In this document: piece by piece, positions 8,214 to 17,856 of the stretch | How the letters are laid out: every line of letters starts with the position of its first letter | Position numbering within the stretch: position 1 is the stretch's first letter | DNA from: Clostridiales bacterium UBA2432 | Lineage (GTDB): Bacteria > Bacillota > Clostridia > Lachnospirales > Vallitaleaceae | Length of the DNA: 64,000 bases | Direction of reading: 5' to 3' | NCBI GenBank assembly: GCA_002342805.1 | Contig: DDQW01000042.1 | Span: forward strand, 24,763 to 88,762 | Notes under the pieces: model-generated | What the model was told of the DNA's origin: nothing | Database searches by the model: none | What the model saw: the letters and a program-made list of their open reading frames with translations, nothing else | Program-made: the position numbers and the translations under genes

Positions 8214-10646
8214 CTACATAATTACTTCAACTTGAACCTCTTTCTTTGAAGAAATGACAGGAAGGATACACCCTTTCATTTCTTCTCCATTAACGACAAT
8301 CCTAGTCACACCTTTTGACTTGTGATCAGGATTCTTAATTGTTATATTATATCTTGTTCCTCTAAAACGTCGCGTCACGGTATACTGACCCCATGACGTT
8401 GGGATACACGGATCAATCATCAATCCATCATAATGAGGTTTAACCCCTAATATAGCTTGGGTAATTGTAATATAATTCCAAGCCGCCGTCCCTGTTAGCC
8501 AAGCATTTTTTGCTTCTCCATGGAATTTTGCATCTTTTCCGGCAATCATTTGTGAATAGACATAAGGCTCTGTTCGATGAATATCGCTGATATCTTCTAA
8601 ATATGCAGGACAAATCTTTCGATAGATCTCAAAGGCTTTATCTCCTCGACCAATGGTAGCTTCTGCACAAGCTACCCATGGATTATTGTGGCAGAAAATC
8701 CCCGCATTTTCTTTGTATCCCGGTGGATACGAAGAAATTTCTCCCAATTCAAGATGATAGGATGTATATGCCGGTTGATTAAGCACCATACCATACTTTG
8801 TATCTAAATACTTCCATGCTGAATCCAATGCCTTCTCAGCTTGTCCTGTTTCAATGCCAATTTGGCCCATGACACACATTCCTTGAGGTTCAATAAAAAT
8901 CTTACCTTCTTCACATGTATCTGATCCGACTTTATTTCCTTGTGCATCATACGCTCTAAGGAACCAGTCACCATCATATCCATGCTCAAGTACCTTTTGC
9001 TTCATCTTTTGAATCTCAGTCTCTGCACGTTCTGCCTCTGCTTGATCACCTGTACGTCGACACAACTCTACATATTCCGGTCCGATGAAAGCAAACATAC
9101 CTGCAATAAATATAGACTCTGCCGTTAAACCATCTGTCCCATTATTTGCTGTTTGGAAAGACTCTCCGGGAGTTGTTGAATAACAGTTTAAGTTAAGGCA
9201 ATCATTCCAATCCGCTCTTCCGATAAGTGGTAAACCATGTGGCCCTACATTATTAATGACATGATTAAATGAACGTTTTAAATGTTCCATCATCGATGCA
9301 GCAAGCGCATCATCATTTTCAAAAGGAACCCTTTCATCTAAGATACTCATGTCTCCGGTCTCCTTAATATAAGTTGCAACGGATAAAATCATCCACAAAG
9401 GATCATCATTAAATCCACTCCCCAAATCATGATTTCCTTTTTTAGTTAGGGGTTGATACTGGTGATATGCACCACCATCTCGTATCTGTGTTGCTGCTAA
9501 ATCGATTAAACGCTCTTTGGCACGTTCCGGCAGTTGATGAACAAATCCTAAAATATCCTGATTCGAGTCTCTAAATCCCATTCCCCGTCCGACACCGGAT
9601 TCAAAATATGAAGCGCTTCGGGATAAATTGAATGTGATCATACATTGATATGCATTCCAAATATTCACCATGCGATTTACTTTTTCATCTTCTGTGTCCA
9701 CAAGGTATGCCGATAATAATTCCGTCCATTTATCATTTAATTTTTTCAATGCCGCATTCACTTGTTCAGATGTTTTAAATCGTTCTTTCATTGCGTAAGC
9801 TTTGGACTTGTTGATAACTCCCGGACTTTCCCATTTTTCCTCTTTGTTCTCAATATAACCTAAGACGAAAATATAGGATACGCTTTGACCGGCCTCAATC
9901 GTCGCCTGTAAATGATGCGACGCAATCGGAGACCACCCGCTAGCCATACTATTTTTGGATTGGTTGGTACGAACCACATCGGGACAGCTAACATCTGAAT
10001 ACAAACCAATAAATTGTTCTCGATCCGTGTCAAAGCCTTGGATTGATTTATTGACTGAATAAAATGAAAAATGGTCTCGACGTTCGCGATATTCTGTCTT
10101 GTGGAAAATAGTACTATCAACCACTTCAACTTCCCCAGTGCTAAAGTTACGTTGGAAATTTGTCATATCATCGAGTGCATCCCATAAAGCAAATTCAATA
10201 TAGGAGTATAAATCAACCTTTTTCGTGTCTGCACTTTCATTGGTCAATACGACTTCATGAACCTCACAAGACTCACCTAAGGGTACAAAGGATGTTTGCT
10301 GCACTTTTAGACTATTTTTACTCGATGTTATGACGCTATATCCTAAACCATGCCGACATTCATAAGAATCAAGTTCTGTCTTAACCGGCTTAAAACCAGG
10401 CGACCAGGTAACATCATTGTCTATAATATAAAAATACCGTCCTTCATTATCTACAGGTACATTGTTGTAACGATAGCGTGTAATTCGGCGTAAACGCGCG
10501 TCCATAAAGAACGAATAACCACCTGAAGTGTTTGAAAAAAGGGAGAAAAAATCATCCATCCCAAAATAATTAATCCACGGATATGGTGTTAGTGGATTTG
10601 TAATTACATACTCTCTGTTTGCATCATCAAAAAAACCGTATTTCAT
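8214..10646 (-). CDS. cbp: Cellobiose phosphorylase (GH94)
   Basis: 810-residue cytoplasmic enzyme that splits cellobiose with phosphate into glucose 1-phosphate and glucose (EC 2.4.1.20), conserving energy. Length and sequence follow clostridial cellobiose phosphorylase closely from MKYGFFDDANREYV to the end. The GH94 signature GRADWNDCLNLN holds the general-acid Asp at about residue 482. The absence of a signal peptide fits an intracellular enzyme. It starts 16 bases after the lacI-type regulator and is almost certainly regulated by it. Chitobiose and laminaribiose phosphorylases belong to the same family, but similarity to the cellobiose enzyme is stronger. RBS AGGAGG. Confidence 0.93.
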   Translation of the reverse strand: MKYGFFDDANREYVITNPLTPYPWINYFGMDDFFSLFSNTSGGYSFFMDARLRRITRYRYNNVPVDNEGRYFYIIDNDVTWSPGFKPVKTELDSYECRHGLGYSVITSSKNSLKVQQTSFVPLGESCEVHEVVLTNESADTKKVDLYSYIEFALWDALDDMTNFQRNFSTGEVEVVDSTIFHKTEYRERRDHFSFYSVNKSIQGFDTDREQFIGLYSDVSCPDVVRTNQSKNSMASGWSPIASHHLQATIEAGQSVSYIFVLGYIENKEEKWESPGVINKSKAYAMKERFKTSEQVNAALKKLNDKWTELLSAYLVDTEDEKVNRMVNIWNAYQCMITFNLSRSASYFESGVGRGMGFRDSNQDILGFVHQLPERAKERLIDLAATQIRDGGAYHQYQPLTKKGNHDLGSGFNDDPLWMILSVATYIKETGDMSILDERVPFENDDALAASMMEHLKRSFNHVINNVGPHGLPLIGRADWNDCLNLNCYSTTPGESFQTANNGTDGLTAESIFIAGMFAFIGPEYVELCRRTGDQAEAERAETEIQKMKQKVLEHGYDGDWFLRAYDAQGNKVGSDTCEEGKIFIEPQGMCVMGQIGIETGQAEKALDSAWKYLDTKYGMVLNQPAYTSYHLELGEISSYPPGYKENAGIFCHNNPWVACAEATIGRGDKAFEIYRKICPAYLEDISDIHRTEPYVYSQMIAGKDAKFHGEAKNAWLTGTAAWNYITITQAILGVKPHYDGLMIDPCIPTSWGQYTVTRRFRGTRYNITIKNPDHKSKGVTRIVVNGEEMKGCILPVISSKKEVQVEVIM

Positions 10647-10662
10647 CGTCTTCCTCCTAAAG

Positions 10663-11721
10663 TTAATTAATTTTTCTTACCGATCCACGTTTGATGAGCT
10701 CGACATCATACTCAAATATGTTCTCTGCATTCATCTTCTTGTTATCGATAAGGTGCTGATGAATAATTTCAACTGACTTTTTTGACATAGCAAAAAAATC
10801 AGGACTTAATGTTGTTAATTTTGGCTGCATTAGTTCACCGGTTTGGGTATTATCAAATCCGATAAAACTCACATCTTCAGGAACGCGTATTTTATGCTCA
10901 CCCAAGCACTCTATCGCCGCTATAGCCATATAGTCATTCGCGCATATATAAGCTGTTGGCAAAGTCCCTTTTTGAATTGCTTTTTCCATTTCTTTACGTG
11001 CTTTTTCTTGATTAAAATCACCTTCAAGTATATAGTCTTTACAAAAGCTTAACCCATTATCGCGAATTGCTGCCAAATATCCATCGTATCGAGTGAAGGC
11101 TGATAATGTTTTTTCTAAGCCTTTAATAAATCCGATTTTTTCGTGTCCATTTTCTATCAAATAGTTTACCGCTTGGTAGACTGCTTGATAATCTTTTGAA
11201 TTGATTACTGATACTAACCCTTGTTCCATAAAATGGGTCGGTACAAGCTCCGGATCAATATCAACCATAACCATATGTTGACAAATACTTTCATCACGAA
11301 TATATTTCAAACTGTCTTTTCGTGTTCCGATAAGAATCCCACCGTCAACACGTTGCTCACAAAAAGCTTTATCAATTTTTTCATATTCCTCATTACAGGT
11401 AATTGTTTGAACTAATACATAGTAGCCTTTGCTATTGGCAATATCTATAATTGCATCCAAATATGTTGTGAAGAAGTCATTATGGTAAAGACGTCGTTGA
11501 CTTTCAGGCGCTTCATCGATAACAAAAAACACTCCAATTGTTTCGCTTCGCTTTCCGGCAAGGGTACGAGCGTAAGCATTGGGACGATACTTATATTCTT
11601 CAATAGCTTCTAACACTTTTTTACGTGTATCCTCCGAAACATTGGGATAATTATTAATCACCCGCGATACGGTACTTCTTGATACGCCGACTATTTTTGC
11701 GATTTCTTCACTTTTTATCAT
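10663..11721 (-). CDS. LacI-family regulator of cellobiose phosphorylase
   Basis: LacI/GalR-type repressor. The N-terminal helix-turn-helix (EEIAKIVGVSRSTVSRVINN) and hinge are followed by a periplasmic-binding-like sugar domain (GFDNTQTGELMQPKLTT near the end). I chose the ATG at 11721 (352 aa), which has AAGGAG 6 bases upstream; an in-frame start at 11754 would add 11 residues that do not belong to the family and has no ribosome site. It lies 16 bases before the cellobiose phosphorylase gene, forming a two-gene operon from a promoter at 11771-11799. The inducer is probably cellobiose or a related glucoside (inference). Confidence 0.9.
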   Translation of the reverse strand: MIKSEEIAKIVGVSRSTVSRVINNYPNVSEDTRKKVLEAIEEYKYRPNAYARTLAGKRSETIGVFFVIDEAPESQRRLYHNDFFTTYLDAIIDIANSKGYYVLVQTITCNEEYEKIDKAFCEQRVDGGILIGTRKDSLKYIRDESICQHMVMVDIDPELVPTHFMEQGLVSVINSKDYQAVYQAVNYLIENGHEKIGFIKGLEKTLSAFTRYDGYLAAIRDNGLSFCKDYILEGDFNQEKARKEMEKAIQKGTLPTAYICANDYMAIAAIECLGEHKIRVPEDVSFIGFDNTQTGELMQPKLTTLSPDFFAMSKKSVEIIHQHLIDNKKMNAENIFEYDVELIKRGSVRKIN

Positions 11722-11762
11722 CCTATTCTCCTTATCAAAAGCCAATAAAATCAACTATGAAC

Positions 11763-11768
11763 ACGCGT
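11763..11768. promoter_or_regulatory. Possible LacI-type operator core
   Basis: ACGCGT, a palindrome with the central CG usual in LacI-family operators, lies just downstream of the -10 of the lacI-cbp promoter. The flanks are only weakly symmetrical, so this is tentative. Confidence 0.3.
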
Positions 11769-11770
11769 TT

Positions 11771-11799
11771 ATTATAAATCAAAAAAGCAAAGAAGTCAA
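11771..11799 (-). promoter_or_regulatory. Strong promoter of the lacI-cbp operon
   Basis: Minus strand TTGACT (11794-11799), a 17-base spacer and TATAAT (11771-11776). The -35 sits in the loop and descending arm of the terminator of the upstream gal operon. Confidence 0.8.
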
Positions 11800-11817
11800 T
11801 GCCTTCCTTGCTTTTTT
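11781..11817 (-). terminator. Intrinsic terminator of the gal operon
   Basis: 15-bp stem (AAAAAAGCAAAGAAG and its complement with one G-T pair), 7-base loop and a run of T on the minus strand, 21 bases after the galE-galT stop. It is also symmetric enough to work on the other strand. It overlaps the promoter of the next operon. Confidence 0.8.
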
Positions 11818-11837
11818 ATAATTACTACTACGCCATT

Positions 11838-14393
11838 TTACTTCAAACTATTGACAAAACGAGTAATACCGTCCATACCTTGATCATCTAATTTATAGAC
11901 TCCTGCACATTCAAGTACCTTTTCAAACTTTTTGCCTACTTCTTCACGAACAAGACGATGGGCCCTTTCTGCGTCACACTGGATTCCATAGACCTTTATC
12001 ATTTCCTGAATCCAAGGCTTATGTTGTTCCATGGTTTCAGGTAATGCATCAAATACACCTTCTCCTGTTAACACCTTTTCAACGTCAACAAGCTCTTCCT
12101 TTAGTCTTGCAGGCAATACAGCAAGCCCCATTACTTCAATCAATCCTATATTTTCTTTCTTAATATGGTGTAAATGGCTATGTGGATGAAAAATACCTAG
12201 AGGGTGCTCATCACTTGTTCGATTATTTCTAAGCACTAGATCAAGTTCATATTCTCCGTCTCCATTCATCCGCCCTATCGGTGTAATGGTATTATGAGGA
12301 ATCTTTTCTCCTTCTTGATCTGAATAGGCAAGGATCTCACATGTTTCATCCGTATATTCTCTCCACACCTTAAGGATTTTATCAGCTAAATCAACAATTG
12401 CTTTTGCATCTTTGGAAGCAAGTCGTAGTACCGATAAGGGCCACTTCACCACACCAAGTGACACATTTGGCGCACTGTCTATTGTGAAGTTTTTGATAAC
12501 CGGAGCCACTTCCATCGGAAATGTATGATGGCCTCCTTGATAATGATCATGACTCAAAATCGATCCGCCCACAATAGGTAAATCTGCGTTGGATCCAATA
12601 AAATAATGAGGCATTATATCTAAAAACTCAATGATACCTGTGAATGTTTTTCTCGTAATATGCATCGGATCATGTCTACCTTTAAAAATAATTGAATGTT
12701 CTTGATAGTAGACATATGGCGAATATTGGAAATACCACTCTTCACCGTTAAGGGTTAATGGCAATACGCGATGATTGCCTCGTCCCGGATGATTCAAATG
12801 CCCTTCATAGCCCACGTTTTCAACACATAGCAAGCATTGGGGATAATTAACTTGTGGCATCAGTTTCGCTTTTGCAATTTCTTTAGGATCTTTTTCCGGC
12901 TTTGAAAGATTAATAGTAATCTCCAGATCTCCCACCGGTGTCGGTGCGGTCCAATATTCATTTTTTTGAATACGGTCCATACGTATGTAATTGGAGTCTT
13001 GGCTTAGTTGATAGTAATCATCCGTCGCCGCCTCAATTGATTTTTCAGATACAATACGTTGAAATCGATCATACAATTCCTTTGGTCTTGGCATGATCAA
13101 TCCCATGATTTTTGCATCAAACAAGTCACGCTCAGTTACTGTATTTCCTATGAGTCCTTTTGCAACTGCATCATCTAATAATGGCTCCAAAACACTTAAG
13201 GGTGACTGTGCAGCCGGTTGGTCCCAAATAGCTTCTTTTGTTACCCCATCCACTGGTTTTTTCAGATTAAAAAGGGCTATGAGCTGGTTGCGCACCAAAG
13301 GTTCATCCAACTTCGTCATCATTTGACGATGGACAGCAAAATGAATCAAGGCTTCAATATGTTTTCCAATTTGCCCTTCCACATCAAACGCCTGATCGAC
13401 TACATCACTTTCATAGCCTGTGGGATGCCCTTGATGCCATTTCCAAGCACTGGAGATAATAGTCTTTATATCTTCATATTGAGGTTTCCATCCTAAGTCT
13501 TGACGTGCTTTTTCTGATGATGCGATTAATGTCGCCGGATCTCCCGGACGTCGGTCTGCTATTTTTGCAGGAATGGGATGTTGGGTAACTTCTCTTGCCA
13601 TATCAACGATTTCTTTTACAGAAAATCCATTGCCACTACCCAAATTATAGGTTCCACTATGACCACCTGCTTGAATCTTTTGCATAGCTAGTATATGGGC
13701 TTGTGCCAAATCCATAACATGAATATAGTCTCTGACACAAGTTCCGTCCGGTGTGTCATAGTCATCGCCAAACATCATGATGGATTCTCGCTGTCCAAGG
13801 GCCACTTGTAGTACAATGGGAATCAAATGACTCTCAGGCTGATGATCTTCGCCAATCAATCCACTTTCATGTGCTCCGGCCGCATTAAAATAGCGCAAGA
13901 CGGTATATTTCATTCCGTATGCCGCCTCGGACCACTTCAACATTTTTTCGACAGATAGTTTAGTTTCACCATATGGATTTGTAGGTTGAGTACGATCGTC
14001 TTCAAAAATCGGAATGGATTCAGGTTCTCCATAGGTTGCTGCTGTTGACGAAAAGACAATATGCTTAATTTGAAATTCTTGCATCACTTCAAGGAGCGAT
14101 AAGGTTCCATAGACGTTGTTATTATAATATTTTAAAGGCTCTGTAACACTTTCACCCACAAGGGAATCTGCTGCAAAATCGATAACCCCTTCAATCGTGT
14201 TCTCAAGAAAAACACGGCGAAGCGCTTCTTTATCACGAAGGTCGCCTTGATAAAAAGGAATATCTTCTGCAACTGCTTGTCGATGCCCTTTATACAAGTT
14301 ATCGTAAACAACTACCTCAATGTTTTGTTCTGTTAAAGCCTTTACCGTGTGACTTCCAATGTATCCTGCTCCACCACAAACTAAAATCGCCAT
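11838..14393 (-). CDS. Fused UDP-glucose 4-epimerase / class II galactose-1-phosphate uridylyltransferase
   Basis: One 851-residue frame holding two Leloir enzymes. Residues 1-330 are GalE, a short-chain dehydrogenase with GGAGYIGSH (7-15), Thr117 at the usual Ser position, and Tyr141/Lys145 in YGETK. Residues about 335-851 are class II GalT with the catalytic HDHYQGGHH (His615, His617). GalT exchanges UMP between UDP-glucose and galactose 1-phosphate, and GalE regenerates UDP-glucose. No stop or frameshift separates them, and the linker is only a few residues. The gene starts 1 base after galK, whose end carries its ribosome site. The two enzymes are normally separate proteins in Firmicutes, so the fusion is notable. 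Confidence 0.92.
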   Translation of the reverse strand: MAILVCGGAGYIGSHTVKALTEQNIEVVVYDNLYKGHRQAVAEDIPFYQGDLRDKEALRRVFLENTIEGVIDFAADSLVGESVTEPLKYYNNNVYGTLSLLEVMQEFQIKHIVFSSTAATYGEPESIPIFEDDRTQPTNPYGETKLSVEKMLKWSEAAYGMKYTVLRYFNAAGAHESGLIGEDHQPESHLIPIVLQVALGQRESIMMFGDDYDTPDGTCVRDYIHVMDLAQAHILAMQKIQAGGHSGTYNLGSGNGFSVKEIVDMAREVTQHPIPAKIADRRPGDPATLIASSEKARQDLGWKPQYEDIKTIISSAWKWHQGHPTGYESDVVDQAFDVEGQIGKHIEALIHFAVHRQMMTKLDEPLVRNQLIALFNLKKPVDGVTKEAIWDQPAAQSPLSVLEPLLDDAVAKGLIGNTVTERDLFDAKIMGLIMPRPKELYDRFQRIVSEKSIEAATDDYYQLSQDSNYIRMDRIQKNEYWTAPTPVGDLEITINLSKPEKDPKEIAKAKLMPQVNYPQCLLCVENVGYEGHLNHPGRGNHRVLPLTLNGEEWYFQYSPYVYYQEHSIIFKGRHDPMHITRKTFTGIIEFLDIMPHYFIGSNADLPIVGGSILSHDHYQGGHHTFPMEVAPVIKNFTIDSAPNVSLGVVKWPLSVLRLASKDAKAIVDLADKILKVWREYTDETCEILAYSDQEGEKIPHNTITPIGRMNGDGEYELDLVLRNNRTSDEHPLGIFHPHSHLHHIKKENIGLIEVMGLAVLPARLKEELVDVEKVLTGEGVFDALPETMEQHKPWIQEMIKVYGIQCDAERAHRLVREEVGKKFEKVLECAGVYKLDDQGMDGITRFVNSLK

Positions 14394-14394
14394 A

Positions 14395-15570
14395 CTAAAC
14401 TCCTTTCACTTCATAGGCGCCTTGACCTACGTTTGCCACATAGAATTCAGGTTCTAAGTTGGTTCGCTTCTGATAGTTTTCTCCAACATTTTTGATGAAC
14501 GCATCCACCTGTTCGTCTTCAACAAGGGATACTGTACAACCGCCAAAACCTGCTCCCGTCATTCGTGAACCTAAGACACCGGATATTTTCTTTGCTTCTT
14601 CAACCATGATATCTAACTCTTTACCTGTGACTTCATATAAATCACGCAAGGAATCATGGGACGCATACAACAAGTCACCAACAGTCTCTAGGTCACCTTT
14701 TTTCAAGGCATCCACACATTTTAGGACTCTCTGGTTTTCATAAACTGCATGTTGTGCTCGATTTCGCGCAATCGGATTATTTATAAGCTCTGCATGTTGG
14801 TCAAAAGTTGCTTCATCCATATCACATAGATAGTCAATCTTAAGAACGTCTTGTAAATCGCGAAGCGCTTCTTCACATTCGCTGCGGCGTTCATTATATT
14901 TAGAGTCCGCTAACCCACGACGCATTTTCGTATTTGCAATGACAATTTTTACACCATCGAGTTTAAATGGTACATATTGATACTCTAATGTATTACAATC
15001 CAGTAAAATAGCATGATCTTCTTTCCCCATTCCAACAGCAAACTGGTCCATAATGCCACAATTCACACCGACAAATTCATTTTCTGCCTTTTGGCTCAGT
15101 TGAACCAATTGAATGGGAGCTATATCACCACCCGCTAAAACATTAATCATAGTTGCCGTTAAGACCTCAAGAGAGGCTGATGAGCTGAGTCCTGAACCAT
15201 TGGGAATATCTCCATAATATAAAACATCAAATCCCGGAACCTTAGGACCGATTTTTTCATACATTTTTATAACACCCTTGGGATAGTTGACCCAATCATG
15301 AGCTTCATCATAAACAATATTATCTAAATCCACTGTCACTTCTAAATCAAAATTCATTGTTGCAAATCTTGCCTTGCGATCATTACGCTTTCTAACCACG
15401 GCATAAGTTCCAAAATCAAGGGCACAAGGAAAAACAAATCCACCATTATAATCAATGTGTTCTCCAATAATATTTACACGTCCCGGTGTAAAAAAGGCAC
15501 GAATGTTACTCCCCTCTCCATATCGATTTACAAATTCATTTTTTACATTTTCCATCATCTGTTTTTGCAT
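14395..15570 (-). CDS. galK: Galactokinase
   Basis: 391-residue GHMP-family kinase that phosphorylates galactose to galactose 1-phosphate with ATP. The galactokinase signature GRVNIIGEHIDYNGG (30-44), the ATP-binding GSGLSSSASLEV and a C-terminal GAGFGGCTVSLV are all intact. It lies 13 bases after the galR-type gene and abuts the galE-galT fusion, giving the operon galR-galK-galET. RBS AAAGGAG 8 bases upstream. Full length for the family. Confidence 0.96.
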   Translation of the reverse strand: MQKQMMENVKNEFVNRYGEGSNIRAFFTPGRVNIIGEHIDYNGGFVFPCALDFGTYAVVRKRNDRKARFATMNFDLEVTVDLDNIVYDEAHDWVNYPKGVIKMYEKIGPKVPGFDVLYYGDIPNGSGLSSSASLEVLTATMINVLAGGDIAPIQLVQLSQKAENEFVGVNCGIMDQFAVGMGKEDHAILLDCNTLEYQYVPFKLDGVKIVIANTKMRRGLADSKYNERRSECEEALRDLQDVLKIDYLCDMDEATFDQHAELINNPIARNRAQHAVYENQRVLKCVDALKKGDLETVGDLLYASHDSLRDLYEVTGKELDIMVEEAKKISGVLGSRMTGAGFGGCTVSLVEDEQVDAFIKNVGENYQKRTNLEPEFYVANVGQGAYEVKGV

Positions 15571-15583
15571 TTTTTCTTCTCCT

Positions 15584-16657
15584 TTACGTTTGTCGAACGA
15601 TTAAATTCGTCGCTACCATAATTTTCGTACACGGTGAAAGCTTTTTTTGATCTTTGTTTTCAATGAGTTGAATCATTTGTCTAGCAGCCGTGCTACCTAA
15701 TTGGCTCATATGATGATCGACCGTTGTTAGCGCCGGATCCGTTATTTGACTAACAATGGTATTATCAAATCCGACAATCGATAGTTGATGTGGTATCTGT
15801 ATCCCTTGCAGTCGAGCAGCATTTAAAACGCCTACTGCCATAAAGTCATTACAACATAAAATAGCATCTATATCTTTTGACTTCTCTCGATTGGCAAAAA
15901 AAGATTTTGCACATTCTTTTGCCTGATTCACCGTTTCAAGACCGTTTCCCTCTTCAATCAACAAAATCACCGGTTCTGTTTGATATTCATCCATACAAAA
16001 TTTTTCATAGATGGCTTCTTTTATATCGTAGGAGTGGCTTTTTTCTCCACGCATGAACGCAATCCTTTTTGCTCCCTGTCGTTTTAAGTGCCTTAAAGCC
16101 TCGCCGGTTCCTGTGTAATCATCGTTAAGAACAAAATGACATTGTATGCCTTCGTGATACCCATTGATAATGACTAATGGAATGCGATTCGATATGCCTT
16201 CATAGTATCCATTCTTAATATTTTCATTCCGAGGATCGATAACGATAATTCCATCAACACTTCGGTTCAATAATGAATCAATCATTTCTCGTTCATTTTC
16301 GGGATGGCCCTTAGTGTTGCATAAAAAACTTCGATAATCTTGGTCTCCCATGAAATTATCAATACCTTTGATTACTTCCGAAAAGAAAAGGTTTTCTATA
16401 CTGGGCGTTAAAACACCAATCGTTTGCGTCTTATCTTGTATTAAACTTCGTGCCAGAAGATTTGGCCTAAACCCAAGCTCTTCGATGGCTTTATTGACAT
16501 GCTTAGTCGTTTTTTCACTGACCGGATAGTTTTTATTAATTACACGTGATACTGTTGTTATTGAAACTCCTGCCAGTTTAGCTACATCTGTTATTGTTGA
16601 CCTTTTGTTTTCCACGAACTCACCACCAATCATATAGAAAAGGTTTTCTATTTTCAT
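15584..16657 (-). CDS. LacI-family regulator of the galactose operon (GalR-like)
   Basis: LacI/GalR repressor with an N-terminal helix-turn-helix (TITDVAKLAGVSITTVSRVIN) and a sugar-binding domain ending GFDNTIVSQITDPALTTVD. First gene of the galK-galET operon, so it most likely responds to galactose. The longest frame starts with ATG 16657 (weak AAAGGG site) and adds about 14 residues before the usual N-terminus; GTG at 16615, after GGTGGTGA, would give a family-like start. Palindromes at 16689-16714 lie just upstream in the gap shared with murG. Confidence 0.88.
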   Translation of the reverse strand: MKIENLFYMIGGEFVENKRSTITDVAKLAGVSITTVSRVINKNYPVSEKTTKHVNKAIEELGFRPNLLARSLIQDKTQTIGVLTPSIENLFFSEVIKGIDNFMGDQDYRSFLCNTKGHPENEREMIDSLLNRSVDGIIVIDPRNENIKNGYYEGISNRIPLVIINGYHEGIQCHFVLNDDYTGTGEALRHLKRQGAKRIAFMRGEKSHSYDIKEAIYEKFCMDEYQTEPVILLIEEGNGLETVNQAKECAKSFFANREKSKDIDAILCCNDFMAVGVLNAARLQGIQIPHQLSIVGFDNTIVSQITDPALTTVDHHMSQLGSTAARQMIQLIENKDQKKLSPCTKIMVATNLIVRQT

Positions 16658-16688
16658 TATAAAACCCTTTTACCCATAAAACAAGATA

Positions 16689-16714
16689 GAAAATAATTTT
16701 CTTTTCACGAAAAG
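16689..16714. promoter_or_regulatory. Candidate GalR operators between galR and murG
   Basis: Two overlapping dyads: GAAAATAATTTTC (16689-16701) and CTTTTCACGAAAAG (16701-16714). The second has perfect 6-base arms and a CG step near the centre, as in LacI-family operators. They lie 32-57 bases upstream of the galR ATG and immediately upstream of the murG promoter region. Confidence 0.5.
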
Positions 16715-16718
16715 TCTC

Positions 16719-16750
16719 TTGTTTTCTTCAATATCATGATATACTATAAT
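16719..16750 (+). promoter_or_regulatory. Likely promoter of murG
   Basis: TTGTTT (16719-16724), 17 bases, then TACTAT (16742-16747), with a perfect TATAAT three bases further on (16745-16750). About 30 bases before the murG ATG. Confidence 0.45.
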
Positions 16751-16779
16751 GTATAAATTACGATTATTCAGGAGGTTTT

Positions 16780-17853
16780 ATGTCCAAAATCATTCTAACA
16801 GGTGGCGGAACTGCAGGACATGTCATTCCACACTTTGCACTATTACCTTACTTTAAAAACAATCACATTGAACTTTTATATATTGGTTCTAAAAACGGCA
16901 TCGAAAAAGAGCTTGTTCACCAAAAGTCAATTCCTTATATTGGAATATCTAGTGGTAAGTTACGCCGTTATTTTGATATGAAAAATTTTACAGATCCTTT
17001 TCGAATCATTGCCGGTTTTTTTCAAGCATTATCTTGCTTAATAAAAAATCGACCGGATTTAGTTTTTAGCAAAGGTGGATTTGTAAGTGTACCGGTTGTC
17101 GCTGCCGCTTGGCTACTTAGAATTCCTGTCATTGCACACGAATCAGACATGACTCCCGGATTAGCCAACAAATTAGCAGCCCCTTTTACAAAAAAAATAT
17201 TAACAACTTTTGAAGAAACTTTAAACTATCTTCCTAAAAATAAGGGAATCTTTACCGGATCTCCCGTTCGGCAATCCCTAAAAAACGGTAACAAGGCTAT
17301 AGGTTATGACCTAACCGGTTTTAATGACAGTAAACCGGTTATTATGGTCATGGGCGGAAGCTTAGGTGCGCAAAAGATTAATCACGTTCTACGTGAAGCA
17401 TTACCCTTACTCCTTGATCATTATCAAATTATTCATTTGTGTGGCTCCGGAAATCTTGATAAGCGCTTAACCAATAAAAGTGGCTACGTTCAATATGAAT
17501 ATGTCAATCAAGAGCTTCCCCATTTATTTTCCATCACTGATTTCATGGTGTCTCGCGCCGGCTCGAATGCAATTAACGAGTTTGCCTACTTACAATTACC
17601 AAGTCTATTGATACCACTATCTAAAAATGCAAGTCGTGGTGATCAGATATTAAATGCCAAGGTTTTTGAGTCAAAAGGGTATGCACAAGTGCTTCCTGAA
17701 GAAAATTTAACGGTTATGTTTTTCGTTGAGAGTATCGATACTCTATATAAGCAACTGGATAATTATGTAGAACATTTATCTTCAGGCACAGAATCGACAG
17801 GTACTCAAAATGTATACCATGAAATTATCTCCATTTTACGTAAAGAGGTGTAA
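16780..17853 (+). CDS. murG: UDP-GlcNAc : lipid I N-acetylglucosaminyltransferase MurG
   Basis: 357-residue GT28 enzyme that converts lipid I to lipid II at the inner face of the membrane. The N-terminal TGGGTAGHVIPH loop, HESDMTPGLANK, the second-domain GGSLGAQKIN and the donor-binding VSRAGSNAINEF are all present. RBS AGGAGG. Unlike typical clusters it stands outside a mur/fts operon: it is divergent from galR, and the HD-GYP gene follows after 3 bases. Confidence 0.96.
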   Translation: MSKIILTGGGTAGHVIPHFALLPYFKNNHIELLYIGSKNGIEKELVHQKSIPYIGISSGKLRRYFDMKNFTDPFRIIAGFFQALSCLIKNRPDLVFSKGGFVSVPVVAAAWLLRIPVIAHESDMTPGLANKLAAPFTKKILTTFEETLNYLPKNKGIFTGSPVRQSLKNGNKAIGYDLTGFNDSKPVIMVMGGSLGAQKINHVLREALPLLLDHYQIIHLCGSGNLDKRLTNKSGYVQYEYVNQELPHLFSITDFMVSRAGSNAINEFAYLQLPSLLIPLSKNASRGDQILNAKVFESKGYAQVLPEENLTVMFFVESIDTLYKQLDNYVEHLSSGTESTGTQNVYHEIISILRKEV

Positions 17854-17856
17854 ATT

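Noticed and set aside
13380..13420. GalE-GalT fusion as a sequencing frameshift artefact
   Set aside because: The frame is continuous with sensible coding sequence on both sides and no leftover start or ribosome site for a separate galT was evident; read support still needs checking.
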